The notes: generated by a model from the letters alone, not told the origin. Shown: positions 1 to 7,256, numbered from the stretch's first letter. The stretch: 11,124 nt of DNA from Desulfobulbaceae bacterium (GCA_003517965.1 DOZO01000030.1:62350-73473); one strand, 5' to 3'. Translations and numbers: made by a program.

Positions 1-142
1 ATGTGCAAAAGCACACTTCGCAGGCCTCTTGGTCGGCACTACTGCCGACGATTGACACGCACATCTGCGGCACTGCTGCACGCTTACATTCTTGGGTTGA
101 TCTTAAATTTTGGTGCCCCTGGTGAACGATTATGTATTCCCA

Positions 143-454
143 TTAGGTGGTCCGGGTAATAGAGAAGAGGGTGTTCAGTTTTAGTTCGTTAAACAGCTCA
201 AACATGGGCCTGGACAAATTGACGACCGAGAAGGCCCCTCCCGTGGAGGCTAACTTTTTATAGAGCAACAGCATTTTGCCGATCCCGGAGCTGCCGATGT
301 GTTGTACCGCCTGGCAGTCGATAATAACCTCTCGCACTGAGTTGAGGTTCAGTTGCAGCACATGCTGTTTCAGTTCCTCAGCCCCTTTTTCGTCCACAAT
401 CCCCTGGAGGACAATGCGAACCTGATCGCCGTTCTGGATGGTTTTGATATTCAT
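143..454 (-). CDS. Single-domain STAS protein (anti-sigma factor antagonist-like)
   Basis: The protein has 103 residues and consists of one STAS domain, the usual size for SpoIIAA/RsbV-type anti-anti-sigma factors. These bind a serine-kinase anti-sigma factor and are switched off by phosphorylation of a serine. Residues 43-59 carry the family signature: a beta strand with VIID, then HIGSSGIG, where S56 (just before the glycine) aligns with the phosphorylated serine. The Asp that normally precedes the two serines is G54 here. The ATG at 454 has a weak AGAGAG Shine-Dalgarno 6 nt upstream. No RsbW-like kinase or PP2C phosphatase gene is in the window, so its partner is unseen. It lies 205 bp downstream of the HD-GYP gene on the same strand, so read-through is possible but the gap suggests a separate unit. 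Family assignment is strong; the role (sigma control or scaffold for a signalling complex) is inference. Confidence 0.88.
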   Translation of the reverse strand: MNIKTIQNGDQVRIVLQGIVDEKGAEELKQHVLQLNLNSVREVIIDCQAVQHIGSSGIGKMLLLYKKLASTGGAFSVVNLSRPMFELFNELKLNTLFSITRTT

Positions 455-506
455 GTAATTCTCTCTAATTAAAATGTGGTTTGCACCCGGGGGGTATAAG
501 TTTCGT

Positions 507-527
507 TTGAGCAGGCAAGCTGCTCAA
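507..527. repeat. 8-bp perfect inverted repeat upstream of the STAS gene
   Basis: TTGAGCAG (507-514) and CTGCTCAA (520-527) are perfect inverted copies separated by 5 nt. The dyad is 53 bp upstream of the STAS start codon. No T-run follows on the minus strand, so it does not look like an intrinsic terminator for the HD-GYP operon. An operator or a 5'-leader hairpin is possible. The structure is seen directly; the function is unknown. Confidence 0.5.
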
Positions 528-542
528 CTCAGCTTTATGCGC

Positions 543-605
543 AATGGCCCGAAAATTGTTAAATGTATGTTGCAAATTAACTGATAAACTATACATAGGG
601 CCATT
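543..605. repeat. Spaced inverted repeat with AT-rich interior
   Basis: AATGGCCC (543-550) and GGGCCATT (598-605) form perfect 8-bp arms around 47 AT-rich bases. The interior contains a smaller GTTAA/TTAAC pair (558-562 and 577-581). The GC-rich arms and AT-rich core could be a small folded element, a degenerate MITE-like remnant, or a regulatory region ahead of the STAS gene. No coding potential is apparent. Confidence 0.35.
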
Positions 606-628
606 TAGAAAGCCAATATATATTTGAA

Positions 629-649
629 GCTGAAGGCTGAAGGCTGAAA
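629..649. repeat. Heptamer tandem repeat, three units
   Basis: GCTGAAG occurs at 629-635 and 636-642, followed by GCTGAAA at 643-649, and TTGAAG precedes the array. It sits 10 bp beyond the stop codon of the HD-GYP gene. Simple heptamer arrays of this kind can vary in copy number by slippage. Here it is outside coding sequence, so any effect would be on the transcript end or on mRNA stability. Confidence 0.6.
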
Positions 650-659
650 CATGTCTGTC

Positions 660-2177
660 TTAGCCCTTGAGTCTCTCGTAGATGGCCTCAAACTCCGAGG
701 CGCTTTCTTTAAAGGCCGCCAGCGCCTGCGGGTCGAAATGGCTGGGCATGGTCCGGCCATCGCCCTCGATGATGATGCCGCAGGTTGTCGCATGGTCAAA
801 GGCTGGCTTGTAGCATCTGGCGTTACGCATGGCATCGTACTGGTCGGCAAGATTCATGATCCGGGCGGCGAGAGGAATCTGTTCTCCTGTCAGGTGGTTA
901 GGGTAGCCGCCGCCGTCCCAGCGTTCGTGGTGCGACAGGGCGATTTCCGCCGCCATGGTAAGGCGCGGATGGCTGCCGAGGATCTTGGCCCCATAAAGCG
1001 GGTGTTGCTTGATCTGGGCGAATTCCTCGTCGGTAAACTTGCCGGGTTTTTTCAGGATATCAGGAGGGATATGGATCTTCCCCACGTCGTGCATCAGGGC
1101 TTGTAGTCTGATAGTAGAGACGAATTTATCGGGCAGACCGAGTTTCCCGGCGAGCAAGGCGCAGTACTCACCCACCCGCAGAATGTGGTTGCCGGTATCC
1201 TCGTCGTTGACCTCAGAGGCCCTGGCCAGGGCAGAGACGGTGTATTCAAAAGCGGATTCGGTCTCACGTATCTGATCGGCAAGGGACTTCATGAACAGGC
1301 TTTGCATCACAAGGTTGTTCAAAGCCGAGGCGTCATAATGAGTGATCTCTCTGCCGTAATTACTGGTAAAAATGGTTAGTGCCTCGCTCGAATAACATGC
1401 CATATTGGACACCGTTATAGACAGTGAGGCCAGAATCTTTATACATACTTGGCATTCCGCATGGTCAAGGTCGTTCTCGTTGTAAAAAATGATCTTCGAG
1501 TTCCCTGTTGCACGTAGGCACTGCGGGAAGGCAACGTTAAGAAGCGTCCTGTTCAATGTATTAAGCATATATTCATACTGGTACCATTGCCAGGTCTGAT
1601 GTTCATCAGGCAGGCCAACGATGACTAATTGCGGTTTGTCCAATGCATCGGCTGTTTTTCGGATGATTTGGTTGACAATGGCATCCACCTTGCTTAGAAA
1701 GGAAAAATTCAGCGGATCAAAGGAACTGATACTTGCCTCGCCGAAGGTTGTCATATTGTTGATTTTTTCGTAGGCGTGATGAAGACGGTCGTTCATGGTC
1801 TTCATTTTGAGCAGCATTTTAACCCGGGCCAGAACCTCTCCCTGATCGATAGGTTTGGAGATGAAATCCTCGGCCCCTGCCTCGATACCCTTGATCCGCT
1901 CTTCCTTTGCCGCAAGCGCCGTAAGCATGACCACGGGAATGGTTCGGAACCGTTCGTTTCCCTTGATTCTCCGGCAGACTTCAAATCCGTCGATCTTCGG
2001 CATCATCACGTCAAGCAGCACGAGATCAACGGCGTTTTTCTCAATCGCCTTGAGAGCCGATTCGCCGTCCTCAGCCTTGATTACCTCGTAATTATTTGAG
2101 ACCAGCAGCTTATCAAGGAGCTTCAAATTCAGCGGCTCATCATCGACGCATAGTATCTTCGGTATATTTGGCTTCAT
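660..2177 (-). CDS. Response regulator with HD-GYP cyclic-di-GMP phosphodiesterase output
   Basis: The 505-residue cytoplasmic protein starts with a receiver domain (about 6-125) with acidic pocket D12/D13, phosphoacceptor D56, T86 and K108. A middle region (about 150-300) looks GAF-like near its end, but I cannot assign it firmly; it contains C220, a CxxC pair (C242/C245) and C261. The C-terminal HD-GYP domain (about 310-480) keeps H331, the HD pair H363/D364 with GKIHIPP, H392, the HHERWDGGGYP block (416-426) and D445. The metal ligands and GYP motif therefore look intact, and c-di-GMP hydrolysis (to pGpG or GMP) is expected. The ATG at 2177 is 2 nt past the stop of the receiver gene, with a GGAGGGG Shine-Dalgarno inside that gene, so coupled translation is likely. 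The kinase two genes upstream is the obvious phosphodonor, by inference from context. Confidence 0.92.
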   Translation of the reverse strand: MKPNIPKILCVDDEPLNLKLLDKLLVSNNYEVIKAEDGESALKAIEKNAVDLVLLDVMMPKIDGFEVCRRIKGNERFRTIPVVMLTALAAKEERIKGIEAGAEDFISKPIDQGEVLARVKMLLKMKTMNDRLHHAYEKINNMTTFGEASISSFDPLNFSFLSKVDAIVNQIIRKTADALDKPQLVIVGLPDEHQTWQWYQYEYMLNTLNRTLLNVAFPQCLRATGNSKIIFYNENDLDHAECQVCIKILASLSITVSNMACYSSEALTIFTSNYGREITHYDASALNNLVMQSLFMKSLADQIRETESAFEYTVSALARASEVNDEDTGNHILRVGEYCALLAGKLGLPDKFVSTIRLQALMHDVGKIHIPPDILKKPGKFTDEEFAQIKQHPLYGAKILGSHPRLTMAAEIALSHHERWDGGGYPNHLTGEQIPLAARIMNLADQYDAMRNARCYKPAFDHATTCGIIIEGDGRTMPSHFDPQALAAFKESASEFEAIYERLKG

Positions 2178-2179
2178 AT

Positions 2180-2551
2180 TTACCCCTGCCCCTCCAGGAT
2201 ATTATTGATAGTTGTCAGAAACCCGGTGCTATCAATAGGCTTTGAGAGGTAATCAGCAAAACCTTCGGCCAACAAGCGCTCACGGTCGCCCTGCATCGCA
2301 TGTGATGTGATGGCGATTACAGGAATTTTTTTGGTAGCCTCACTGGCCTGCATTGCGTGCAAGGCGGTTATGCCATCCATATGGGGCATCTGGATGTCCA
2401 TCAGTATCAGGCGCGGGATGACTTGCTGAGCCCGTTCAACTCCCTGTTTGCCGTCTTCCGCCTCCATCACTTCGTAGCCGACTTTCTTGAGCAGGAAGCC
2501 GAACAATTTACGGTTTGTTGCACAGTCATCAATGACAAGAATTAATGCCAT
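2180..2551 (-). CDS. Stand-alone response regulator receiver (CheY/DivK-like)
   Basis: The 123-residue protein is a single receiver domain with no output domain. Visible receiver residues are D8/D9, phosphoacceptor D52 (in LMDIQMP), T82 and K104 (in LSKP). I chose the ATG at 2551 because the receiver fold begins at once (MALILVIDD) and an AAGGAAC Shine-Dalgarno lies just upstream. An in-frame start further upstream at 2638 would add 29 residues that lie inside the kinase gene. The start overlaps the 3' end of the kinase by 10 bp, and the HD-GYP gene follows after 2 nt. Such free receivers act by protein contact or as phosphate shuttles or sinks. Here it could compete with or relay to the REC-HD-GYP protein, which is inference. 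Confidence 0.92.
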   Translation of the reverse strand: MALILVIDDCATNRKLFGFLLKKVGYEVMEAEDGKQGVERAQQVIPRLILMDIQMPHMDGITALHAMQASEATKKIPVIAITSHAMQGDRERLLAEGFADYLSKPIDSTGFLTTINNILEGQG

Positions 2552-5028
2552 ATCTGTTCCTTTTCCGGTTGATTCCCTTGCACAGCCGGAAGCACAAAAA
2601 TGAACTTGCTCCCCTTCCCTACCTCGCTCTCGACCCATATTTTGCCGCCATGCAGTTCAACGAACTTTTTGCAAAGGTTCAACCCGAGCCCGGTGCCCGG
2701 GGTTTTACTGGAAAATGTTGTCTCAAGCTGCTGAAAAGGCTGGAACAGTCTCGTGATGTTAGCCTCGCTGATCCCCGGGCCGGTGTCGGCAACGCTGATC
2801 TCGACAAAATCATTTTCCAGATTTCGTACCTTTCTTGCGCTCACGCGCACGCTCCCCCTGTCCGGTGTATGCTTGAAGGCGTTGCTCAGCAGGTTCATGA
2901 GCACCTGTTTTACCTTCATCTCATCGGCGATAATGGCCTCCACGTCTTCGATATTGTACTCGACATGGATGCCATGTTTTAAAGATTTTTCCTTGAACAT
3001 CACTATGCAGCGCTCGATCAGGTTCTGCACCTCAAATTCGCTTGGCTCAAGCGACATCTTCCCAGCCTCCACCTTGGAAAGGTCGAGGATGTCGTTGATG
3101 AGCGTAAGCAGGTGCTTGCCGCTGCTTCCGATGTCCTTCAAAAAGTCGGTCTGCTCGTCCGTCAGGGGCCCGGTCAGGCCATTGATCATAATATCGGAGA
3201 AACCGATAATCGCGTTCAGCGGGGTTCTCAGTTCGTGGGACATGTTGGCGAGGAAGTCGGACTTGGCCTGGTTAGCTGCCTCTGCCGCCTCCTTGGCCAG
3301 TGCCAGCGCATCATTTTTGTGCTTTAATTCTTTTTCAGCCATAACTCTGTTGGTCACATCAATTTTAGCTGCCACAAAGTTGGTGATCTTGCCCTGTTCA
3401 TCAACAACAGGGGCTATGGTTGCCTCCTCATAATACAGTTCGCCCGATCTTTTTTTATTGATCAGTGTTCCCTTCCATGTTCTGTTTGATAGGATGGTCT
3501 TCCACAAATCGTCATATACCTCTATCGGATTCTGACCTGATTTTAGTATCCTTGGATTACTCCCGATGGCTTTTTTCTTGCTATAGCCGGTTCTTCTGCT
3601 AAAGGCTGGATTCACATACTGAATAGTCCCGTTTATGTCGGTAATTACGATGGATTCGTCTGATTGCTCAATGGCGTTAAAGAGCTTTTTTAGCTCCAGA
3701 TTTGCATTTTGAAGCTCTCTTGTCCGTTCATTGACCTTGGCCTCAAGGGTCTCCGCGTATTCCTTAATCCTGTCTTCGGCGTGTTTGAGTTCTGTGATAT
3801 CTTGCTCAATAATGTCTGCCATCCTGTTTACCGACACGGCAAGCTCTCCGAGTTCGTCCTTTCTTCCATCATCAGGTATTCTGGCGCTGAAGTCGCCTTG
3901 CTCAATTTTGTTGACGGTCTTGGATAATTGCAGAATCGGGTAAATAATCTTTCTCGATGAAATCCAGGTGATTACCGCCAGGGATCCGGCCATGATCAAA
4001 AAACCGACAAAAAGCATGGTAGTTCCGGCATTATTGATATTCTCGAACACATGCGTTTCCGGAATCTCATAGATCAAGGCCCACCAGTGGTTCTTGTTTT
4101 GAGGGTCATAAAACACCTTTTTAAAAGAATCCACATGGCGTAACTGTTTGTGGTATTTGGTCTGGTGATCGCAGGTCTTCATCGCCTCGGGGAATTCAGG
4201 CATAGCGTCTGTGATGGTATGCCCACGGATGCCAGATTTTTTGCCAAGCTCAAAACCAAATTCCCATGTTCTGTCCGGATGGACAAGAAAATAGCCGTCC
4301 TGGTTGATGAGATATCTCTTTGTCTCGCCAAGCGCGGTTCTGATTTTTGCAAACATGGCTTCGGCAGATATATTGATGACCACAATACCCCTTGCTTTTT
4401 TTTGGCTGTCATACACCGGGGTGGCAATCTTGAATATCGGTATATGGGGGGGCTGGATCACGCCTTGTTCGCAGTGCAGATTGACCTCGGAGTAATGGGC
4501 CTCATCCTCCTTGAGCTTTATAGTCTCTGTGAAATACAGGGATTGCTGCTTGTTTTGCAGTTCTTTTTGCGGGGTGACGCAGATTTTTATCCCTGTCGAA
4601 TTTGCCCAGACGATCTCCTGGCCTTTTTCATCAAAATAGCTAAGCTGTAAATATTCAGGATGATACTTCATAAATGCCCTGAATATTTTTTCCATCCGGG
4701 CATTCCAGGCTTCGGTCTTTTCTCCGGTCACCGGGTCTATGCCGCCATTGTCCTGGGCCCTGAGGATCCCATGAATGGGCGGCACATCCGCCATGACCAT
4801 CAGATCTTCCTTGGCGCTCTGGACAAAGTTTTCTATCGCGGCAGTGTCTTTCTCAATATCTTTTCCGGTTGTTTTAAGCAGCTCAGCGATGGCCACCTGT
4901 CGGCCTTGATAATAGGTCACTCCGCCCATGATTATCAGGGAGGAAGCTAAAAGAAATCCCAGACCGAGCAGTGTTTTCCACTTCAGGCCTATCATTCTGT
5001 CAAAGGCTGTGATCGGGTTCCATTTCAT
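2542..5028 (-). CDS. Membrane sensor histidine kinase (dCache-HAMP-PAS-HisKA-HATPase)
   Basis: From the ATG at 5028 the protein has 828 residues. Order: transmembrane helix (about 19-40), extracytoplasmic double-Cache-like domain (about 42-335, with a YLINQDGYFLVHPD element), second helix (336-356), HAMP (357-411), coiled coil, PAS (about 448-565), HisKA with phosphoacceptor H598 in SHELRTPL, and HATPase_c with N-box N712/N716, DTGPG at 748-752 and GTGLGL at 778-783. All catalytic boxes look intact, so it should autophosphorylate and pass phosphate to a receiver. It has no attached receiver; two receiver proteins follow directly and are the likely partners. A TTG two codons upstream (5034) is an alternative start: the AGAGAG ribosome site is 10 nt from the ATG but only 4 nt from the TTG. 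Ligand unknown; dCache domains commonly bind small organic molecules. Confidence 0.93.
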   Translation of the reverse strand: MKWNPITAFDRMIGLKWKTLLGLGFLLASSLIIMGGVTYYQGRQVAIAELLKTTGKDIEKDTAAIENFVQSAKEDLMVMADVPPIHGILRAQDNGGIDPVTGEKTEAWNARMEKIFRAFMKYHPEYLQLSYFDEKGQEIVWANSTGIKICVTPQKELQNKQQSLYFTETIKLKEDEAHYSEVNLHCEQGVIQPPHIPIFKIATPVYDSQKKARGIVVINISAEAMFAKIRTALGETKRYLINQDGYFLVHPDRTWEFGFELGKKSGIRGHTITDAMPEFPEAMKTCDHQTKYHKQLRHVDSFKKVFYDPQNKNHWWALIYEIPETHVFENINNAGTTMLFVGFLIMAGSLAVITWISSRKIIYPILQLSKTVNKIEQGDFSARIPDDGRKDELGELAVSVNRMADIIEQDITELKHAEDRIKEYAETLEAKVNERTRELQNANLELKKLFNAIEQSDESIVITDINGTIQYVNPAFSRRTGYSKKKAIGSNPRILKSGQNPIEVYDDLWKTILSNRTWKGTLINKKRSGELYYEEATIAPVVDEQGKITNFVAAKIDVTNRVMAEKELKHKNDALALAKEAAEAANQAKSDFLANMSHELRTPLNAIIGFSDIMINGLTGPLTDEQTDFLKDIGSSGKHLLTLINDILDLSKVEAGKMSLEPSEFEVQNLIERCIVMFKEKSLKHGIHVEYNIEDVEAIIADEMKVKQVLMNLLSNAFKHTPDRGSVRVSARKVRNLENDFVEISVADTGPGISEANITRLFQPFQQLETTFSSKTPGTGLGLNLCKKFVELHGGKIWVESEVGKGSKFIFVLPAVQGNQPEKEQIWH

Positions 5029-5094
5029 CTGCAACGCACTCTCTGTTTTTCAGAAAATTCTGGATCCATCTTGAAAAATGTAAAATCTTTAATC

Positions 5095-5107
5095 CTGTAA
5101 ATTACAG
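5095..5107. promoter_or_regulatory. 13-bp palindrome upstream of the sensor kinase gene
   Basis: CTGTAA (5095-5100), one central base, then TTACAG (5102-5107) form a perfect dyad 67 bp upstream of the kinase ATG. It lies in the AT-rich 134-bp gap between terC and the kinase gene, where the promoter of the signalling operon is expected. I found no convincing -35/-10 pair there. A transcription factor operator is plausible, but a short AT-rich palindrome can arise by chance. Confidence 0.3.
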
Positions 5108-5162
5108 CAAACCAAGGCAAGGTTGTTGTAAAGTTTTGGTAAATTATGCCATTATTATTTCC

Positions 5163-5870
5163 CTATACTGGTTTGGCAATCAGACCTTTTTTGCGGTTAT
5201 GCTCGTAGCGCATCTGCAGGATCTCAACCAGTAAGGCAAAGCCCATGGGCAGATAGATATAGCCTTTGGGCACATGCTTGTGCAGACCCTCCATGAAGAT
5301 GGTTACCCCGATGGTAATCAGAAAGGAGAGGGCGAGAATCTTGATTGCTGGATGCTGGTGGATGAACTCGCCTATGGGCCGGGCAAAAAAGAGGATCGCC
5401 ACAAAGGAAACCACCACCGAGCTGATGATGATCCAGACCTGATCGGTCAGGCCGATGGCGGTGATCACCGAGTCGATGGAAAAGACAATGTCCAGCAGGA
5501 CAATCTGGCTGATGATCGCGGCAAAGCCGCCCATGACCATGCCTGGGCCACCGTCTTCCTCTTTGGCCTCCACCGTGTGGTGGATCTCTTTTACCGCCTT
5601 CCAGAGGAGAAACAGGCCGCCGGAGATCAGGATCAGATCACGGACAGAAAAATCCAGGACCACGGTGTTGGTGAGGTTGGTCAGGCTGAGCAGGGCGACC
5701 AGCATGGCGATCCGGGCGATCAGGGCGAAGGCGAGCCCTGCCATTCTCGCATTGTCACGTTTTTCCGTAGGCAAGCGACCGACAAAGATTGAAATGACCA
5801 GGATGTTGTCAACTCCCAAAACAAGTTCAAGCCCAACCAGCAGGGCAAGCAACGCCAATGAGTCTCCCAT
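5163..5870 (-). CDS. TerC family integral membrane protein (probable metal ion, e.g. Mn2+, exporter)
   Basis: The 235-residue, very hydrophobic protein has about seven predicted membrane segments. It opens with the TerC hallmark LELVLGVDNILVISIFVGRLP (E15, D21, N22). A second half carries LLDIVFSIDSVITAIG (D127, D133), and a late segment ends in FMEGLHKHVPKGYIYLPMGF (E194). These acidic residues within membrane segments are typical of the family, whose better studied members (E. coli Alx, Bacillus MeeF/MeeY) are linked to manganese export. There is no C-terminal CBS or CorC domain, so this is the short form. The ATG at 5870 has GAGG 8 nt upstream. It follows the aminotransferase gene by 26 bp, so the two are probably one transcript. 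No yybP-ykoY-like leader is visible. Family is certain; the exact ion is inference. Confidence 0.93.
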   Translation of the reverse strand: MGDSLALLALLVGLELVLGVDNILVISIFVGRLPTEKRDNARMAGLAFALIARIAMLVALLSLTNLTNTVVLDFSVRDLILISGGLFLLWKAVKEIHHTVEAKEEDGGPGMVMGGFAAIISQIVLLDIVFSIDSVITAIGLTDQVWIIISSVVVSFVAILFFARPIGEFIHQHPAIKILALSFLITIGVTIFMEGLHKHVPKGYIYLPMGFALLVEILQMRYEHNRKKGLIAKPV

Positions 5871-5896
5871 GTGTAATACCTCAGTGTAATGTGTTG

Positions 5897-7075
5897 TTAT
5901 GTTAGAGCCATAGCCGTAGCCAAAGCTTTTTTGAAACCCGCAGCGGAACGGCTGATCACCTCATCCTCCACGCAGAAGGCGAGGCGGAAATAACCCGGCA
6001 TTCCAAAGCCCCGGCCTGGTACGCCGAGGATACGCTGCTCGGCCAGTAGCCCGACGAAGCGGGCATCATCGGCGATGGGCGATTTCGGGAACAGGTAGAA
6101 AGCCCCCTTGGGCGGGACAAACTCATAGCCAGCCTCGCTAAGCACCTGGCAGAACAACTCGCGGCGGCGGGCATAAATGGAGCAGTCAACTGTAATTCCC
6201 TGCAGCTCGGCCACCACTCTTTGCATCAGGGCCGGGGCGTTGACAAAGCCCAGGATCCGGTTGGCCAGGGTCATGGCTCCGATAAGCTGGGCCTTGCCTT
6301 CGATCTGGGGATGCACGGCAAGGTAGCCAATTCGTTCGCCGGGCAGGGAAAGATCCTTGGAATATGAGGAAACGATTATGGCGTTGGCATAGGCGGCAAA
6401 AATGCTGGGCACCGTGTGTCCGTCATAGACGATCTTGCGGTAAGGCTCGTCACTGATAAGATAGATGGTCTGGGGCGCCTTGCGCAGGAGTTCAGCCAAG
6501 GCTGCAAGTTCTCTGGCCGCATAGATCTGGCCGGTGGGATTGTTGGGGCTGTTGATGATGATCGCCTTGGTTTTCGGGGTGATGGCTGCCTCGATGGCCG
6601 CAAGATTCAGACTGAAATCGGCGGCAGTGTTGACGATTTTCGTGACTCCGCCGTGGTTGTCCACGTAGAAATTATACTCTACAAAGAAGGGGGCGAGGAT
6701 GATTACCTCATCGCCTGGATCAAGCAGGGCCTTCATTGCCACGTTGATGGCCCCGGCCGCGCCAACGGTCATCAGCATATCGTCTTGCGCGACTGTCAGG
6801 CCCTGTTCCGAGGTGAGCTGCTTAGCCACCGCCTCCCGGACAAGGGGATAGCCGTTGTTGGCCATGTATGCGTGCGCGCCGGGGCCTTCTGCCGCAGTAA
6901 TTTTGCGCAACGCTTCCTGATACTGGGGGGGTGGCGGCAGGTCCGGGTTGCCAAGGCTGAAATCGCAAACCTGCTCTGCGCCGTATTGGGCCTTGAGCCT
7001 GGCTCCCTCTTCAAACATCTTGCGAATCCAGGAGGAGTGTTCCGCGAAGGCGATCATTTTTTGTGAGATGGTCAT
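5897..7075 (-). CDS. PLP-dependent class I/II aminotransferase (aspartate aminotransferase-like)
   Basis: The 392-residue protein has the complete fold-type I aminotransferase set: SPNNPTG with N179, SDEPY with D209 and Y212, the Schiff-base lysine K240 in SSYSKDLSLPGERIG, R248 for the PLP phosphate, and R364 (YFRLAF) for the substrate carboxylate. It starts with the SSWIRKMFEEG element and FSLGNPDLPPP block seen in a subgroup usually named only as aminotransferase. It should move an amino group between an amino acid and a 2-oxo acid; the preferred substrate cannot be read from the sequence. I chose the ATG at 7075 (AGGA 8 nt upstream) over an in-frame TTG at 7111, which adds a non-conserved tail. 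It is the first gene of an apparent operon with terC, under a 181-bp leader with a Fur-like dyad. Confidence 0.92.
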   Translation of the reverse strand: MTISQKMIAFAEHSSWIRKMFEEGARLKAQYGAEQVCDFSLGNPDLPPPPQYQEALRKITAAEGPGAHAYMANNGYPLVREAVAKQLTSEQGLTVAQDDMLMTVGAAGAINVAMKALLDPGDEVIILAPFFVEYNFYVDNHGGVTKIVNTAADFSLNLAAIEAAITPKTKAIIINSPNNPTGQIYAARELAALAELLRKAPQTIYLISDEPYRKIVYDGHTVPSIFAAYANAIIVSSYSKDLSLPGERIGYLAVHPQIEGKAQLIGAMTLANRILGFVNAPALMQRVVAELQGITVDCSIYARRRELFCQVLSEAGYEFVPPKGAFYLFPKSPIADDARFVGLLAEQRILGVPGRGFGMPGYFRLAFCVEDEVISRSAAGFKKALATAMALT

Positions 7076-7200
7076 GACGCGTGTCCTATTTTTTGAGCTA
7101 AGCCAGTGCAAATAAAAAATTGTAATATGCTGATATTGTTAATGGCATAAGGAGCCGTGAATAAGTGCAAAAAAAGGAGTGATTACATTTTAATATCCAC

Positions 7201-7226
7201 TAAATGATAATCGTTACTATCATTTA
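7201..7226. promoter_or_regulatory. Fur-box-like 26-bp dyad upstream of aminotransferase-terC
   Basis: TAAATGATA (7201-7209) and TATCATTTA (7218-7226) are perfect 9-bp inverted arms around an 8-bp centre. Within it TGATAATC matches the core of the E. coli Fur consensus GATAATGATAATCATTATC; my hand alignment gives 13 of 19 positions. The dyad is about 125 bp upstream of the aminotransferase ATG. A weak minus-strand promoter (TTTACA, 17 bp, TAGTAA) would overlap it, so it could repress the operon. Another metalloregulator or a non-regulatory palindrome remains possible. Confidence 0.42.
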
Positions 7227-7256
7227 AGTAAAAAAATGTAAAGAGTAAAAAAATCC

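Noticed and set aside
2..55. Possible C-terminal tail of a plus-strand gene entering from the left (frame 2, ending ...VGTTADD and TGA at 53-55)
   Set aside because: Only 17 codons are visible, too few to support a gene; a hairpin overlaps it. Needs sequence to the left.
1..159. Plus-strand open frame starting with ATG at position 1 (52 codons)
   Set aside because: No ribosome site can be seen, the product is arginine-rich without recognisable features, and it runs through hairpins and into the STAS gene end.
2180..2638. Longer 152-residue version of the free receiver
   Set aside because: The extra 29 residues lie within the kinase C-terminus in another frame, are not receiver-like, and a good Shine-Dalgarno precedes the ATG at 2551.
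2753..3433. 226-codon open frame antisense to the kinase gene
   Set aside because: Lies wholly inside the kinase catalytic region; the product is a serine/leucine-rich antisense translation with no domain.
5274..5792. 172-codon open frame antisense to terC
   Set aside because: Shadow of the terC reading frame; the product is rich in D, G, Q and H without family features, and terC is clearly real.
6416..7066. 216-codon open frame antisense to the aminotransferase gene
   Set aside because: Complement of a well-supported gene with all PLP-site motifs; no ribosome site or homology seen.
7227..7256. A/T runs after the helicase gene as an intrinsic terminator
   Set aside because: No stable GC-bearing stem precedes a T-run on the minus strand; the only dyad there is the AT-rich Fur-like element.
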